This document shows positions 1-7,408 of a DNA stretch of 10,343 nucleotides, one piece after another. This DNA is from Clostridia bacterium (lineage in GTDB: Bacteria; Bacillota_A; Clostridia; Oscillospirales; CAG-272). The stretch is taken from the NCBI GenBank assembly GCA_017935805.1, contig JAGBGV010000212.1, forward strand, positions 1-10,343. The letters run 5' to 3'. The first letter of the stretch is position 1, and every line of letters starts with the position of its first letter. The notes under the pieces were generated by a model that ran no database searches, was not told the DNA's origin, and saw nothing but the letters and a program-made list of their open reading frames with translations. The position numbers and the translations under genes are program-made.

Positions 1-144
1 ATTCTCCACCCGCTGCCGCGAGTTAACGAGATTAGTGTAGCCATTGACAAGGATCCCAGAGCGTGCTACTTCAAGCAGGTATTCAACGGAAAGATCATGC
101 GTATGGCACTTATTCTTAAACTTCTCAAGGAGGCACAGGCATGA
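1..144 (+). CDS. pyrB: Aspartate carbamoyltransferase catalytic chain, C-terminal fragment
   Basis: This is the last 47 codons of a gene that begins before the window. The enzyme condenses carbamoyl phosphate with aspartate, the first committed step of pyrimidine synthesis, in the cytoplasm. The fragment opens with [11 protein letters not shown], the conserved loop that in E. coli PyrB carries the substrate-binding Leu267 and Pro268. It continues with a [15 protein letters not shown] stretch and a final helix, as in the family. The stop codon TGA at 142-144 overlaps the pyrI start by ATGA, so the two chains are probably translationally coupled. The active site upstream cannot be inspected. 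Identity rests on the C-terminal motif and on the pyrI neighbour, which together make it secure. Confidence 0.95.
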   Translation: MLHPLPRVNEISVAIDKDPRACYFKQVFNGKIMRMALILKLLKEAQA

Positions 145-557
145 ATATAGATTCCATTCAGAACGGCGTGGTTATCGACCACATTACCGCAGGCCGCGGC
201 ATGAAGCTGTATGATCTTCTCGGACTTGACAAGCTTGACTGCTCTGTTGCAATTATCAAGAATGTAAACAGCGGCAAAATGGGCAAGAAAGATATTATCA
301 AGATTGACGCAGATATCCCTGTAAACCTTGAGGTTATCGGATATGTTGATCCGGGCGCTACCGTTAATATTATCCACGGCGGCGAACTTACCGAAAAGCG
401 TACAATCGAAATGCCCGAAACTCTTACAAACGTAATCAAGTGTAAGAACCCTCGTTGCATCACTACAGTTGAACAGGAGCTTGACCATGTTTTCAAGCTG
501 ACCGACAAGGCTGAAAAGGTTTACCGCTGCATCTACTGCGAAACTAAAGCGAAATAA
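141..557 (+). CDS. pyrI: Aspartate carbamoyltransferase regulatory chain
   Basis: This 138-residue protein is the regulatory subunit that binds nucleotide effectors and holds PyrB trimers together in the c6r6 holoenzyme. The N-terminal effector domain shows [12 protein letters not shown] (residues 9-20) and [11 protein letters not shown] (45-55), both typical of PyrI. The C-terminal zinc domain has Cys101, Cys106, Cys130 and Cys133. Their spacing (5, 24, 3) equals that of the E. coli ligands Cys109, 114, 138 and 141. The protein is about 15 residues shorter than E. coli PyrI, mostly at the ends. The start at 141 follows a strong AAGGAGG at 127-133, inside the end of pyrB. The gene implies allosteric control of pyrimidine synthesis, as opposed to the PyrB-only enzyme of Bacillus subtilis. 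Confidence 0.97.
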   Translation: MNIDSIQNGVVIDHITAGRGMKLYDLLGLDKLDCSVAIIKNVNSGKMGKKDIIKIDADIPVNLEVIGYVDPGATVNIIHGGELTEKRTIEMPETLTNVIKCKNPRCITTVEQELDHVFKLTDKAEKVYRCIYCETKAK

Positions 558-561
558 TAAA

Positions 562-601
562 AAATGCGTACATTCCTAAAAAGGTTTGTACGCATTATTC
601 T
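562..601. terminator. Bidirectional intrinsic terminator between pyrI and the convergent membrane gene
   Basis: A perfect 10-bp stem pairs AATGCGTACA (562-571) with TGTACGCATT (586-595). Inside it, CCT (574-576) can pair with AGG (581-583). A T-rich run (594-601) follows on the plus strand. On the minus strand the hairpin is followed by the complement of 549-561, a stronger T tract. It lies 5 bases after the pyrI stop and about 14 bases after the end of the opposing gene, so it can serve both. Confidence 0.8.
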
Positions 602-608
602 TTGTATA

Positions 609-1304
609 TCAGAAGAAGAGCTTTCTTTCAAGGGTTTCTCTCGCCGAGCGATTAGCACCGAGATATATCAGTAATCCCCCAAGAAGTGCAAGAGTAATAA
701 ACGGATATGGCGACCATCCGGTGTATTTAATGTCGAAAGTTACTGTAAGTAAGAATTCAATCAGCAGCATCATACCTCCAAGAGCAATAGAAGCACCGCC
801 GAATATGAATAGTCTTCCTTTTTTCAGATATCTCAGCAATGTCACAACTGTACAGGTAATGATCGCTATTCCACCCACGACGGGAAAAGCGAAGCTCATA
901 AACCAACGAGTTCCTGTGGTGGTGAGATCAATATATAAAAGGAAGCCGAGTATTGCAGCAAAGTCGCACGGAACGAAGATTACGGGATTGGGCTTCTTAA
1001 ACCACAAGGGGAAAGCAAAAAGTAAATAAGCTAAACATATTCCAAAAGCCGCGTATCCAAACCAGTCAATGATACCGTTTCCTTGAATGTCTGACTGAAG
1101 ACAAATAAGAAGCGGAATAAGAAACAGTATGATAAATATTCCGTTTACAGCTTTTGCGTTTGTGCTGTGTCTGGGGTAGCGATCCTTGGGGTATAACGGT
1201 TGTACATTCTCCTGCTTAATGTCCGGGTGATATACAACAGTCCCGCATAACGGACAGGATTTTTCGGTATCTGCAAGCTTAACGCCGCATTTTATACAAT
1301 ACAT
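609..1304 (-). CDS. Zinc-ribbon multi-pass membrane protein, DUF6320-like
   Basis: This 231-residue protein has unknown function. Its N-terminus is a short zinc ribbon with Cys3, Cys6, Cys17 and Cys20 (MYCIKCG and CPLCG). A linker follows, then about six hydrophobic segments, near residues 53-69, 80-101, 107-127, 134-157, 165-189 and 198-216. The C-terminus is basic. The layout resembles proteins labelled DUF6320 in Clostridia, which I recall being found beside alcohol-acetyltransferase-like genes, as here. That family name is from memory and was not searched. The start at 1304 follows a GGAGA site about 10 bases upstream. The gap from the preceding gene is only 20 bases, so it is the last gene of a three-gene operon. 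A role in handling or moving an acylated envelope product is inference from context only. Confidence 0.8.
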   Translation of the reverse strand: MYCIKCGVKLADTEKSCPLCGTVVYHPDIKQENVQPLYPKDRYPRHSTNAKAVNGIFIILFLIPLLICLQSDIQGNGIIDWFGYAAFGICLAYLLFAFPLWFKKPNPVIFVPCDFAAILGFLLYIDLTTTGTRWFMSFAFPVVGGIAIITCTVVTLLRYLKKGRLFIFGGASIALGGMMLLIEFLLTVTFDIKYTGWSPYPFITLALLGGLLIYLGANRSARETLERKLFF

Positions 1305-1324
1305 TGCGATAATTCTCCGTTTTG

Positions 1325-2611
1325 TTAATTATTGCTTTCTACAGTTACAGGGAGTCCCATGTTCTGCAGAACAGCGAAAAAGTGTCTTTCAAGATCGGGA
1401 TCTCGGATGTTGCGAATGAAATTAATATATATCGTGTCATTATAAGACAGCATACCGCAGTTGTAAGGCGCGGCTGCCTGTACACCGAGAATGAAATCCA
1501 TGCGACGAACGTATTGCTTCATTTCGTCAGGTAGCTTCACAAGTCCGAGATTTGAGAGCGTCAGACAGGATTTTCTCTCACCTACAGTATCAAATATAGC
1601 TTTCATGACCAGGTTTTTGATGGGCAGAGGAATAAGACGAACCAGCGGATTGCGCTCATCGTTAACGTTAGTGGCAATAACGCAACTCATGTGCTTGGGG
1701 TTTATCTCCATGTCCATTTTACTGCGTATTATTTTGCATATCTCATCAAAGGTGTACTCGCCAAGTCGCGGATCAACCTCAGGAATAGTGTACATAGCGA
1801 AATTTCGCAGGGTATTGCTGGGGAACAGCTGGCGAAGGTTCACAGGAATCAAGACTTTGATCCTCTTGCGACGTCGAATATTTGGAATTTTCTCTTTTTG
1901 CAGATTTAATAAAGCTTCGGTAAGAGCCGCGGTAAAGAATACAGTCAATGAAGCATTGTGCTTGTGGGCCAGCTCAAGGGATTCCTTTACCGGTAGCTTA
2001 AAGCAGGTAAGGTGAAGGCGGTTATTCTCTTCAACTACTCCGGAAAGACGCCAAGCATCCGTGTCTTTGCGACTTGACGGATATTTGCCTGCGTACTTGA
2101 GAAAGCTGTCTTCAAGCTCATCAGGGGTAGGTTTTTGATGTCTGTCGAGAATACCGCACTCTGCGGGGATTTTTATACCGTGCTTCTGCTCAAGGTATTC
2201 TGCTACAAGACTCTTGAGGAATATCAAAGCTCCGGTACCGTCTGTAAGAGAATGGAAAAACTCAACTGCAATTCTGTCATTGTACACAATAACGCGAAAC
2301 GCACATTTTCTCATTTCCTCGTTGCTCATGAACACGAGGGGATAGCTCTGTTCCTCGCGAATTGCGGGAGCATACTGTACCTCCTGTAGATAGTACCAGA
2401 AGACTCCCTCCCTCAACCGAGCGGCAATTGAAGGGAACCTCTTAACGGTTACGTCAAGAGCAAATCGGAGAACATCCTTGTCAACAGTCTCGTACAAAGT
2501 CATTGATTGGCGAAACACATTGCTCCAATTTCTTCGTCTTGCGGCAGGGTATATCTTCGCCGCGTTATCAAGTCGAACCCAGTGAAGGGCTCTCTTTTTG
2601 TTTTTGATCAT
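1325..2611 (-). CDS. Condensation-domain / alcohol-acetyltransferase-like acyltransferase
   Basis: This 428-residue soluble protein belongs to the broad CoA-dependent acyltransferase/condensation superfamily, which includes alcohol acetyltransferases, wax ester synthases and NRPS condensation domains. The key evidence is FFHSLTDGTGAL around residues 118-129: His120 and Asp124 form the HxxxD catalytic motif, followed by the usual Gly. The N-terminus (WVRLDNAAKIYPAA, 11-24) and a late LSNLG segment are typical of the clostridial alcohol-acetyltransferase-like group. There is no signal peptide and no membrane segment. The start at 2611 has a GAGG site about 8 bases upstream. The gene lies 21 bases after the LtaS-like gene and 20 before the membrane gene. 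The substrate cannot be read from sequence. An acyl-CoA donor and an alcohol, sugar or glycerol acceptor in envelope lipid or polymer is inference. Confidence 0.82.
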   Translation of the reverse strand: MIKNKKRALHWVRLDNAAKIYPAARRRNWSNVFRQSMTLYETVDKDVLRFALDVTVKRFPSIAARLREGVFWYYLQEVQYAPAIREEQSYPLVFMSNEEMRKCAFRVIVYNDRIAVEFFHSLTDGTGALIFLKSLVAEYLEQKHGIKIPAECGILDRHQKPTPDELEDSFLKYAGKYPSSRKDTDAWRLSGVVEENNRLHLTCFKLPVKESLELAHKHNASLTVFFTAALTEALLNLQKEKIPNIRRRKRIKVLIPVNLRQLFPSNTLRNFAMYTIPEVDPRLGEYTFDEICKIIRSKMDMEINPKHMSCVIATNVNDERNPLVRLIPLPIKNLVMKAIFDTVGERKSCLTLSNLGLVKLPDEMKQYVRRMDFILGVQAAAPYNCGMLSYNDTIYINFIRNIRDPDLERHFFAVLQNMGLPVTVESNN

Positions 2612-2632
2612 ATATTATCCTCGTTTGACAGG

Positions 2633-4507
2633 TTAGTCAGAAGAATCAAGTAATAAGTCATTGTTTTCCATCAGCGCACGGCAGTCCTTGATCATTTCAA
2701 GAGCGTAATCTGACTGTGACATAAACAAAGTGTGATCAAGACGCTTTACCGTGCCGTATTCATAAGCGTCATAGTTAGTTTTTATATTATTGTGCGGCTT
2801 TTTGAAAAGAACTTCATCACTGATAAATGATCCCGCGGACATATGAGTCTGCTCACAAACGAAACCGCTGTCTGCTTCAATCAAGTTCTGACCGAACATA
2901 ACTGCCTTGTCATTTGTGATACCAAGCAAATACAGTAAAGTAGGAAGTACGTCAATGTGACCGCCTGCGATGCTTACTTTTTCTGCGTGATCCATTCCGG
3001 GAACATTGATAATCAGCGGAACATTGAACATATCAAACAGACTGTAGTTGCGGCCTGTGAGTGCTTTTACTCGTGTTGCATTGTTTGGATCAGTATTTCC
3101 GAGGGCGTAGTGGTCACCGTAGATGACAATGACAGAATTGTCATAAAGTCCTACTTTCTTAAGCATATCAATAAACTCACCGAGGCATCTGTCTACATAA
3201 TTTACAGATTGAATGTACAGTCCGAAAAGTGTTTGCTCATCCTCGGGCTTTAGGGTGATTTCACGTTCGTTCAGGGGAATACCGTAAGGATAGTGAGACG
3301 AGAGGGTGATGTAAAAAGCGTAGAACGGCTCTTTATATGTCTTGAGCATCTCCATTGACTGAGTGAAAAGCTGTCTGTCAGAAAGACCCATGCCAAAAAC
3401 ATCATTCTGTTCAAAATCCTCAAGGGAGATATAGTCATCAAATCCTTGCGCGGGATAAGCAGCCTCACGATTCCAGAAGGATCCGATGTAACCGTGATAG
3501 GCATACGCGCCGGAATATCCTTTATCCTTAAGTAAAAACGGCAATCCATAGTATGTGTTGTCGGGATATTGCATATATGCGGCGTTTGATTCTGGAGCAA
3601 AGAGAGAGTTGTTTACATGGAACTCCGCATCTGCCGTGTTTCCGCCGCCAATTTGATAGTAATAATTGTCAAAGTAGAAGGAATCGTTGCCGATCAGCTT
3701 GTTGAGATTCGGAGTCAGCTCCTGACCTTCATAATACGCACCGATAACAAAATTTTGCAGTGCTTCAACTTGAATAATGATTACGTTTCTATCTTCTGCT
3801 ATTCCGTAGAATTCATAATCCGAGTAGTCAGGAGAGGTGTATTTTGTTTTGTCAACAACACGGTCACGGTCATTATTGGCAACATAATTGTAAATGTCAT
3901 GAACGTGGTAGCACACGATCTCGTTTATAATGTATTCAGCTTCAAAGTCGGGGAAGAGTACCACTGCTGACACAAGTATAACAGACAGCAAGGTGCTGAT
4001 TGATACGGAAATCCAATTCTTTGCTCTCTTGCAAGTAATAAGATCACCGAGCTTTTTGAGAGGGGTGCGGCTGATCTTCTCGCGAAGCAGAGTGCGGTTT
4101 GCGAAATAGATGATCCATAAGGGGAGATCAATGAGCATCATCACGTCTTTTGTTTTGATTAGACTCAAAATTGTTCCGGAAATGTCATCAAGCTGTGAAA
4201 CCATACCAAGCTGAGCAAAGGTGGGTAGCTTTGAAACATAGGAATAATATACTCCGTCAACTCCCATGATCACAGAAATAAAGAAATACATGACTGTTGC
4301 GGTGATTCTGGCAGCTTTGGGGGAGAAGACAGCGATAATAGAATATACAATAAGTAAAATACCGGCAGTAGCAAAGGCAAAAGCGATAGGGAATTTGTCA
4401 AGGCGGAGATAAGAGTAGAAATTGTTTGACTTGACAAACAAGAGTGATGCGAGAATTATTGGGTAAAGTATATCACCGATTGACAGTAAGCGTGTTTTTT
4501 TATCCAT
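2633..4507 (-). CDS. LtaS-like phosphoglycerol transferase (sulfatase fold)
   Basis: This 624-residue membrane enzyme is of the lipoteichoic acid synthase type, which moves glycerol phosphate from phosphatidylglycerol to a polymer or glycolipid outside the cell. The first 190 residues hold about five membrane segments, and the remainder is an extracellular alkaline-phosphatase/sulfatase-fold domain. Residues matching the S. aureus LtaS active site are present in order: Glu248 (QVEAL), the nucleophile Thr291 (GGGNTADAEF), His338, Trp345 and Arg347 (FWNR), His405 (LSSHYPY), and Asp465-His466 (YGDH). Spacing from Trp345 onwards follows LtaS within a few residues. The start at 4507 has only a weak purine-rich ribosome site. 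It is first in a leftward operon with an acyltransferase and a zinc-ribbon membrane protein. Whether it makes polyglycerolphosphate, primes it, or modifies another glycan cannot be settled here, so I give no gene symbol. Confidence 0.9.
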   Translation of the reverse strand: MDKKTRLLSIGDILYPIILASLLFVKSNNFYSYLRLDKFPIAFAFATAGILLIVYSIIAVFSPKAARITATVMYFFISVIMGVDGVYYSYVSKLPTFAQLGMVSQLDDISGTILSLIKTKDVMMLIDLPLWIIYFANRTLLREKISRTPLKKLGDLITCKRAKNWISVSISTLLSVILVSAVVLFPDFEAEYIINEIVCYHVHDIYNYVANNDRDRVVDKTKYTSPDYSDYEFYGIAEDRNVIIIQVEALQNFVIGAYYEGQELTPNLNKLIGNDSFYFDNYYYQIGGGNTADAEFHVNNSLFAPESNAAYMQYPDNTYYGLPFLLKDKGYSGAYAYHGYIGSFWNREAAYPAQGFDDYISLEDFEQNDVFGMGLSDRQLFTQSMEMLKTYKEPFYAFYITLSSHYPYGIPLNEREITLKPEDEQTLFGLYIQSVNYVDRCLGEFIDMLKKVGLYDNSVIVIYGDHYALGNTDPNNATRVKALTGRNYSLFDMFNVPLIINVPGMDHAEKVSIAGGHIDVLPTLLYLLGITNDKAVMFGQNLIEADSGFVCEQTHMSAGSFISDEVLFKKPHNNIKTNYDAYEYGTVKRLDHTLFMSQSDYALEMIKDCRALMENNDLLLDSSD

Positions 4508-4549
4508 AGCGAATATCTTTCGAATAATAATTCATTTAATTTATAAATC

Positions 4550-4558
4550 ATTATATCA
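4550..4558 (-). promoter_or_regulatory. Extended -10 promoter for the envelope operon
   Basis: On the minus strand the sequence TGATATAAT (4558 down to 4550) is a perfect extended -10 element (TGN followed by TATAAT). The expected -35 zone around 4573-4579 is poor (TGTTTT), as is common for extended -10 promoters. Transcription would begin near 4543, giving a leader of about 36 bases before the start codon at 4507. Confidence 0.65.
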
Positions 4559-4706
4559 TATATTGAGGAAAGAAAACAGAGGATTTAGAAAAAATTTACT
4601 AAATTAACATCAACTACATATTCCAATAAGCCACCGAACATAAAATTTTGCAATAAAGTGTCATAATCAACATATTTTTCGAATTAAATTTGTGCTATAT
4701 TCCGTG

Positions 4707-4735
4707 TTGACTTTTAGTTTACTGTGAGATATAAT
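4707..4735 (+). promoter_or_regulatory. Sigma-A promoter of nrdD
   Basis: TTGACT at 4707-4712 and TATAAT at 4730-4735 are separated by 17 bases, one mismatch from full consensus. Transcription would begin near 4742, leaving a leader of about 78 bases that contains both NrdR-like boxes. A weaker alternative is TTGCAA (4741-4746) with TATATA (4765-4770), whose -10 would sit inside box 1. Confidence 0.75.
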
Positions 4736-4758
4736 ATAACTTGCAATGTAAAAATTAA

Positions 4759-4774
4759 TATCAATATATAGTAT
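4759..4774 (+). promoter_or_regulatory. Upstream NrdR-like box
   Basis: Compared with the palindromic NrdR consensus ACACWATATATWGTGT, this 16-mer keeps the core CAATATATAGT and matches at about 12 positions when W is allowed. On its own this could be chance in AT-rich DNA. Its value comes from lying exactly 32 bases, about three helical turns, before a better box, which is the usual spacing of paired NrdR sites. Confidence 0.55.
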
Positions 4775-4790
4775 TGTGTATGCAAAGTGT

Positions 4791-4806
4791 ATACTGTATA
4801 TAGTGG
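4791..4806 (+). promoter_or_regulatory. Downstream NrdR-like box
   Basis: ATACTGTATATAGTGG matches the NrdR consensus ACACTATATATAGTGT at 13 of 16 positions and has near-dyad symmetry (ACTnTATAnAGT). It sits just before nrdD and touches its ribosome binding site (GGAAGG, 4805-4810). NrdR is the ATP/dATP-sensing repressor of bacterial ribonucleotide reductase genes, so control of nrdD here is expected. Confidence 0.68.
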
Positions 4807-4819
4807 AAGGAAAAAACAC

Positions 4820-7138
4820 ATGATAACAAAGATCGTAAAGAGAGACGGACGTGAGGTTCCGTTCAATATTGAAAAGATTGCAAATGCAATTTTCAAGGCA
4901 GCTCAGGCTGTTGGCGGAAGCGACTATGATGTTGCTATGGAGCTGGCCTGCGAGGTTTCAGAGAAGATCGAGGAGATCACAAAGCCTCAGAACAGAATTC
5001 CTACCGTTGAAGAGATCCAGGATATGGTAGAGAAGGTGCTTATCGACAAGGGACACGCCCGCACAGCTAAGGAGTATATCCTCTACCGTGCGGACAGAAC
5101 AAAGATCCGTGAAATGAACACAGGTCTTATGAAGACATTTGAAGACCTCACCTTTAAGAGCGCGGCTCAGAACGATATCAAGCGCGAAAACGCAAATATT
5201 GACGGTGATACCGCAATGGGCACTATGCTCAAGTACGGCTCTGAGGGTGCAAAAAAGTTCTACGAGCTTTTCGTTCTCGATCCTGAGCACTCAAAGGCAC
5301 ACAAGGAAGGCGACATTCACATTCATGACCTTGACTTCCTCACTCTCACAACTACCTGCTGCCAGATCGATATCGGTAAGCTGTTCAAAAACGGTTTCTC
5401 AACAGGTCACGGCTTTGTCAGAGAACCTAATGACATCATGACATATGCGGCACTTTGCTGTATCGCGATCCAGGCTAACCAGAACGATCAGCACGGCGGT
5501 CAGTCCATTCCTATGTTCGACTACGGCATGGCCCCCGGTGTTGCAAAAACATATAAGCGTCATTTCAAGCGCAATGTTGCAAAGGCTCTCGAAATCGGCG
5601 GATATATCTCCGAAAATGCTGACTATGATGATATAGCAGATAAGATTACTGAGAAGATTGAAGTTGCTTGTCCTATTCGTATGGGATATGCCGGTGAGGT
5701 TAAAGAGCTTCTTGCTAATGAGTTTGCCGCATATTTTGATAACAAGACAGCAAACCGTCAGGCTGCTATAGTAATGAAGTATGCAGAGCGCGAGATCGAG
5801 CGCAGCACATATCAGGCAATGGAGGCTCTCATCCACAACCTGAATACTATGCACTCAAGAGCAGGTGCTCAGATTCCTTTCTCATCTCTCAACTATGGTA
5901 CTGATACCACTCCTGAAGGCAGACTTGTTATGAAGTGCATCCTTGAGGCTACATATGAAGGTCTCGGCAACGGTGAAACACCCATTTTCCCCATTCAGAT
6001 CTTCAAGGTCAAGGAAGGCGTGAACTATAATCCCGAGGATCCCAACTACGACCTCTTTAAGCTTGCTTGCAAGGTATCTGCTAAGAGACTGTTCCCCAAC
6101 TTCAGCTTCCTTGACGCTCCCTATAATGCAGTATTTTATAAGCAGGGACAGCCGGAAACAGAGGCTGCTTACATGGGTTGCAGAACAAGAGTTATCGGTA
6201 ATACATATGATAAATCCAAGGAGATCGTGTCCGGTAGAGGTAACCTTAGCTTCACATCAGTTAACCTTCCCAGAATCGCTCTCAACGCGAAGGGCAATAT
6301 TGACTGGTTCTTTGACGAGCTTGAAAGAAAGGTCAACCTTGTTATAGCTCAGCTTCTCGACAGATTCAAGATCCAGTCACAGAAGCTTGTTCGTAACTAT
6401 CCCTTCCTTATGGGACAGAACATCTGGCTTGACTCCGACGGACTGGGCAAGGATGATCCGGTTGGCGAGGCCCTCAAGCACGGCACCCTCACAGTTGGTT
6501 TCATTGGTCTTGCAGAAGCACTTATAGCTCTTACCGGCAAACACCACGGTGAATCCGAGCAGTCACAGAGACTTGGCCTTGAGATCGTTGGATTCATGAG
6601 AAAGCTGACTGACGCGGCAAGTGCAAAGTACGGTCTCAACTTCTCACTTATCGCAACACCTGCTGAAGGACTCTCCGGCAGATTCGTTAGAATCGACAAA
6701 GAAAAGTTCGGCTATATCCCGAGAGTGACAGACCGCGAATACTATACAAACTCCTTCCATATTCCCGTACACTTTGATATTTCTGCTGCTGATAAGATCC
6801 GTCTTGAGGGGCCTTATCACAACCTTACAAACGGCGGTCATATCACATATGTTGAAATGGACGGAGATCCTACAGAGAATCTCGACGCATTCGAGCAGAT
6901 CGTTCGCATGATGCACGACAACGGTATCGGATACGGCGCTATCAACCATCCCGTTGACCATGACCCAATCTGCGGATATACCGGTATAATCGGAAACACT
7001 TGTCCTAAGTGCGGCAGAGAAGAGGGAGAATTCAAGTTTGAGAGAATTCGCCGAATCACCGGATATCTTGTAGGTACACTTGACAGCTTCAACAACGCAA
7101 AGCGCGCTGAAGAAAGAGACAGAGTAAAGCACAGCTAA
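4820..7138 (+). CDS. nrdD: Anaerobic (class III) ribonucleoside-triphosphate reductase
   Basis: This 772-residue glycyl radical enzyme reduces ribonucleoside triphosphates to deoxynucleotides without oxygen. Residues 1-93 form an ATP-cone allosteric domain (ITKIVKRDGREVPFN). The catalytic core shows HIHDLDF (167-173) with Cys180/Cys181, NTMHSRAGAQIPFSSLNYGT (342-361), and MGCRTRV (452-458), whose Cys454 is the likely thiyl-radical cysteine. The glycyl radical site is Gly748 in RRITGYLVG, near the C-terminus as the family requires. Just before it is a zinc-site region with Cys718, Cys728 and Cys731, and His714 nearby. I chose ATG at 4820 because GGAAGG at 4805-4810 lies 9 bases upstream and the protein then starts at the ATP cone. 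An in-frame GTG at 4787 would put coding sequence through the NrdR box. The activase gene nrdG is not adjacent. Confidence 0.97.
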   Translation: MITKIVKRDGREVPFNIEKIANAIFKAAQAVGGSDYDVAMELACEVSEKIEEITKPQNRIPTVEEIQDMVEKVLIDKGHARTAKEYILYRADRTKIREMNTGLMKTFEDLTFKSAAQNDIKRENANIDGDTAMGTMLKYGSEGAKKFYELFVLDPEHSKAHKEGDIHIHDLDFLTLTTTCCQIDIGKLFKNGFSTGHGFVREPNDIMTYAALCCIAIQANQNDQHGGQSIPMFDYGMAPGVAKTYKRHFKRNVAKALEIGGYISENADYDDIADKITEKIEVACPIRMGYAGEVKELLANEFAAYFDNKTANRQAAIVMKYAEREIERSTYQAMEALIHNLNTMHSRAGAQIPFSSLNYGTDTTPEGRLVMKCILEATYEGLGNGETPIFPIQIFKVKEGVNYNPEDPNYDLFKLACKVSAKRLFPNFSFLDAPYNAVFYKQGQPETEAAYMGCRTRVIGNTYDKSKEIVSGRGNLSFTSVNLPRIALNAKGNIDWFFDELERKVNLVIAQLLDRFKIQSQKLVRNYPFLMGQNIWLDSDGLGKDDPVGEALKHGTLTVGFIGLAEALIALTGKHHGESEQSQRLGLEIVGFMRKLTDAASAKYGLNFSLIATPAEGLSGRFVRIDKEKFGYIPRVTDREYYTNSFHIPVHFDISAADKIRLEGPYHNLTNGGHITYVEMDGDPTENLDAFEQIVRMMHDNGIGYGAINHPVDHDPICGYTGIIGNTCPKCGREEGEFKFERIRRITGYLVGTLDSFNNAKRAEERDRVKHS

Positions 7139-7146
7139 ATAACTGT

Positions 7147-7189
7147 ATATGCACTCCGCGTACAACACACGGGGTGCATATTGTGTTTT
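7147..7189 (+). terminator. Intrinsic terminator after nrdD
   Basis: A 12-bp stem pairs 7147-7158 with 7170-7181 (ATATGCACTCCG with CGGGGTGCATAT, one T-G wobble) around an 11-base loop, followed by a T-rich run to 7189. It begins 8 bases after the nrdD stop codon and separates nrdD from the purine operon. Confidence 0.85.
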
Positions 7190-7238
7190 ATGACGAAAAA
7201 AATTGTAAAAAATAGTTGTAATTAGTGGTACTGCCACC

Positions 7239-7267
7239 TTGACATACATGATAATAAATGATATAAT
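7239..7267 (+). promoter_or_regulatory. Consensus sigma-A promoter of the purine operon
   Basis: TTGACA at 7239-7244 and TATAAT at 7262-7267 are both perfect and 17 bases apart. A TG at 7259-7260 also makes an extended -10. Transcription should start near 7274, about 15 bases before the riboswitch P1 stem. Such a strong promoter fits control by termination in the leader. Confidence 0.9.
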
Positions 7268-7288
7268 AAAAACGTCGAATGTAGACCG

Positions 7289-7367
7289 TTTTTTGCAACT
7301 GACGGATAACGTGGAGCACCACGGAGGAGCAAAGAATGTTTTAGCAATATCAGCCGACCGTCTGGGC
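7289..7367 (+). promoter_or_regulatory. ZTP/ZMP riboswitch aptamer (pfl motif)
   Basis: The leader carries the conserved pfl core: CAACTGACGG, a GTGG/CCAC hairpin, GGAGGAGC, then CCGACCGTCTGGGC. Pairings I can draw are P1 7289-7296 with 7329-7336 (8 bp, one T-G), P2 7310-7314 with 7319-7323 (CGTGG/CCACG), and P3 7353-7355 with 7365-7367. There is also a perfect 5-bp pseudoknot, GACGG 7301-7305 with CCGTC 7358-7362. ZTP riboswitches sense ZTP/ZMP, which rises when 10-formyl-tetrahydrofolate runs short, and turn on purine and one-carbon genes. The position before purE fits this class exactly. Confidence 0.93.
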
Positions 7368-7408
7368 GCACTTAACTGAAAGCAGTCAAGTGTGCCGTTT
7401 TGTTTTTT
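7365..7408 (+). terminator. Riboswitch expression-platform terminator
   Basis: Stem 7365-7377 pairs with 7384-7396 (GGCGCACTT with AAGTGTGCC, then ACT with AGT, with one wobble and one mismatch) around loop GAAAGC, followed by a T-rich run at 7398-7408. The left arm uses 7365-7367, the same bases that close aptamer P3. Ligand-bound aptamer and terminator are therefore mutually exclusive, giving an ON switch for the purine genes. Confidence 0.9.

Larger units (their letters stand above)
4508..4819. other. Divergent intergenic control region between the ltaS-like gene and nrdD
   Basis: This 312-base AT-rich stretch contains no convincing gene. It holds a minus-strand promoter near 4550-4558, a plus-strand promoter at 4707-4735 and two NrdR-like boxes at 4759-4774 and 4791-4806. 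Between about 4560 and 4700 I see only AT-rich sequence. The part just upstream of 4707 is rich in A and T runs and could act as an UP element. Confidence 0.7.

Noticed and set aside
4787..4819. Upstream GTG start extending NrdD by 11 residues
   Set aside because: The extension has no ribosome site, runs through the NrdR-like box, and precedes the conserved ATP-cone start. ATG 4820 has GGAAGG at good spacing.
7225..7237. Small inverted repeat GTGG-TACTG-CCAC just before the purine -35 element
   Set aside because: The arms are only 4 bases and no known operator matches; it could easily be chance.
7276..7279. CGAA in the purine leader as a possible PurR box
   Set aside because: There is a single short match without the paired, AT-flanked arrangement of Bacillus PurR boxes, and the riboswitch already explains the control.
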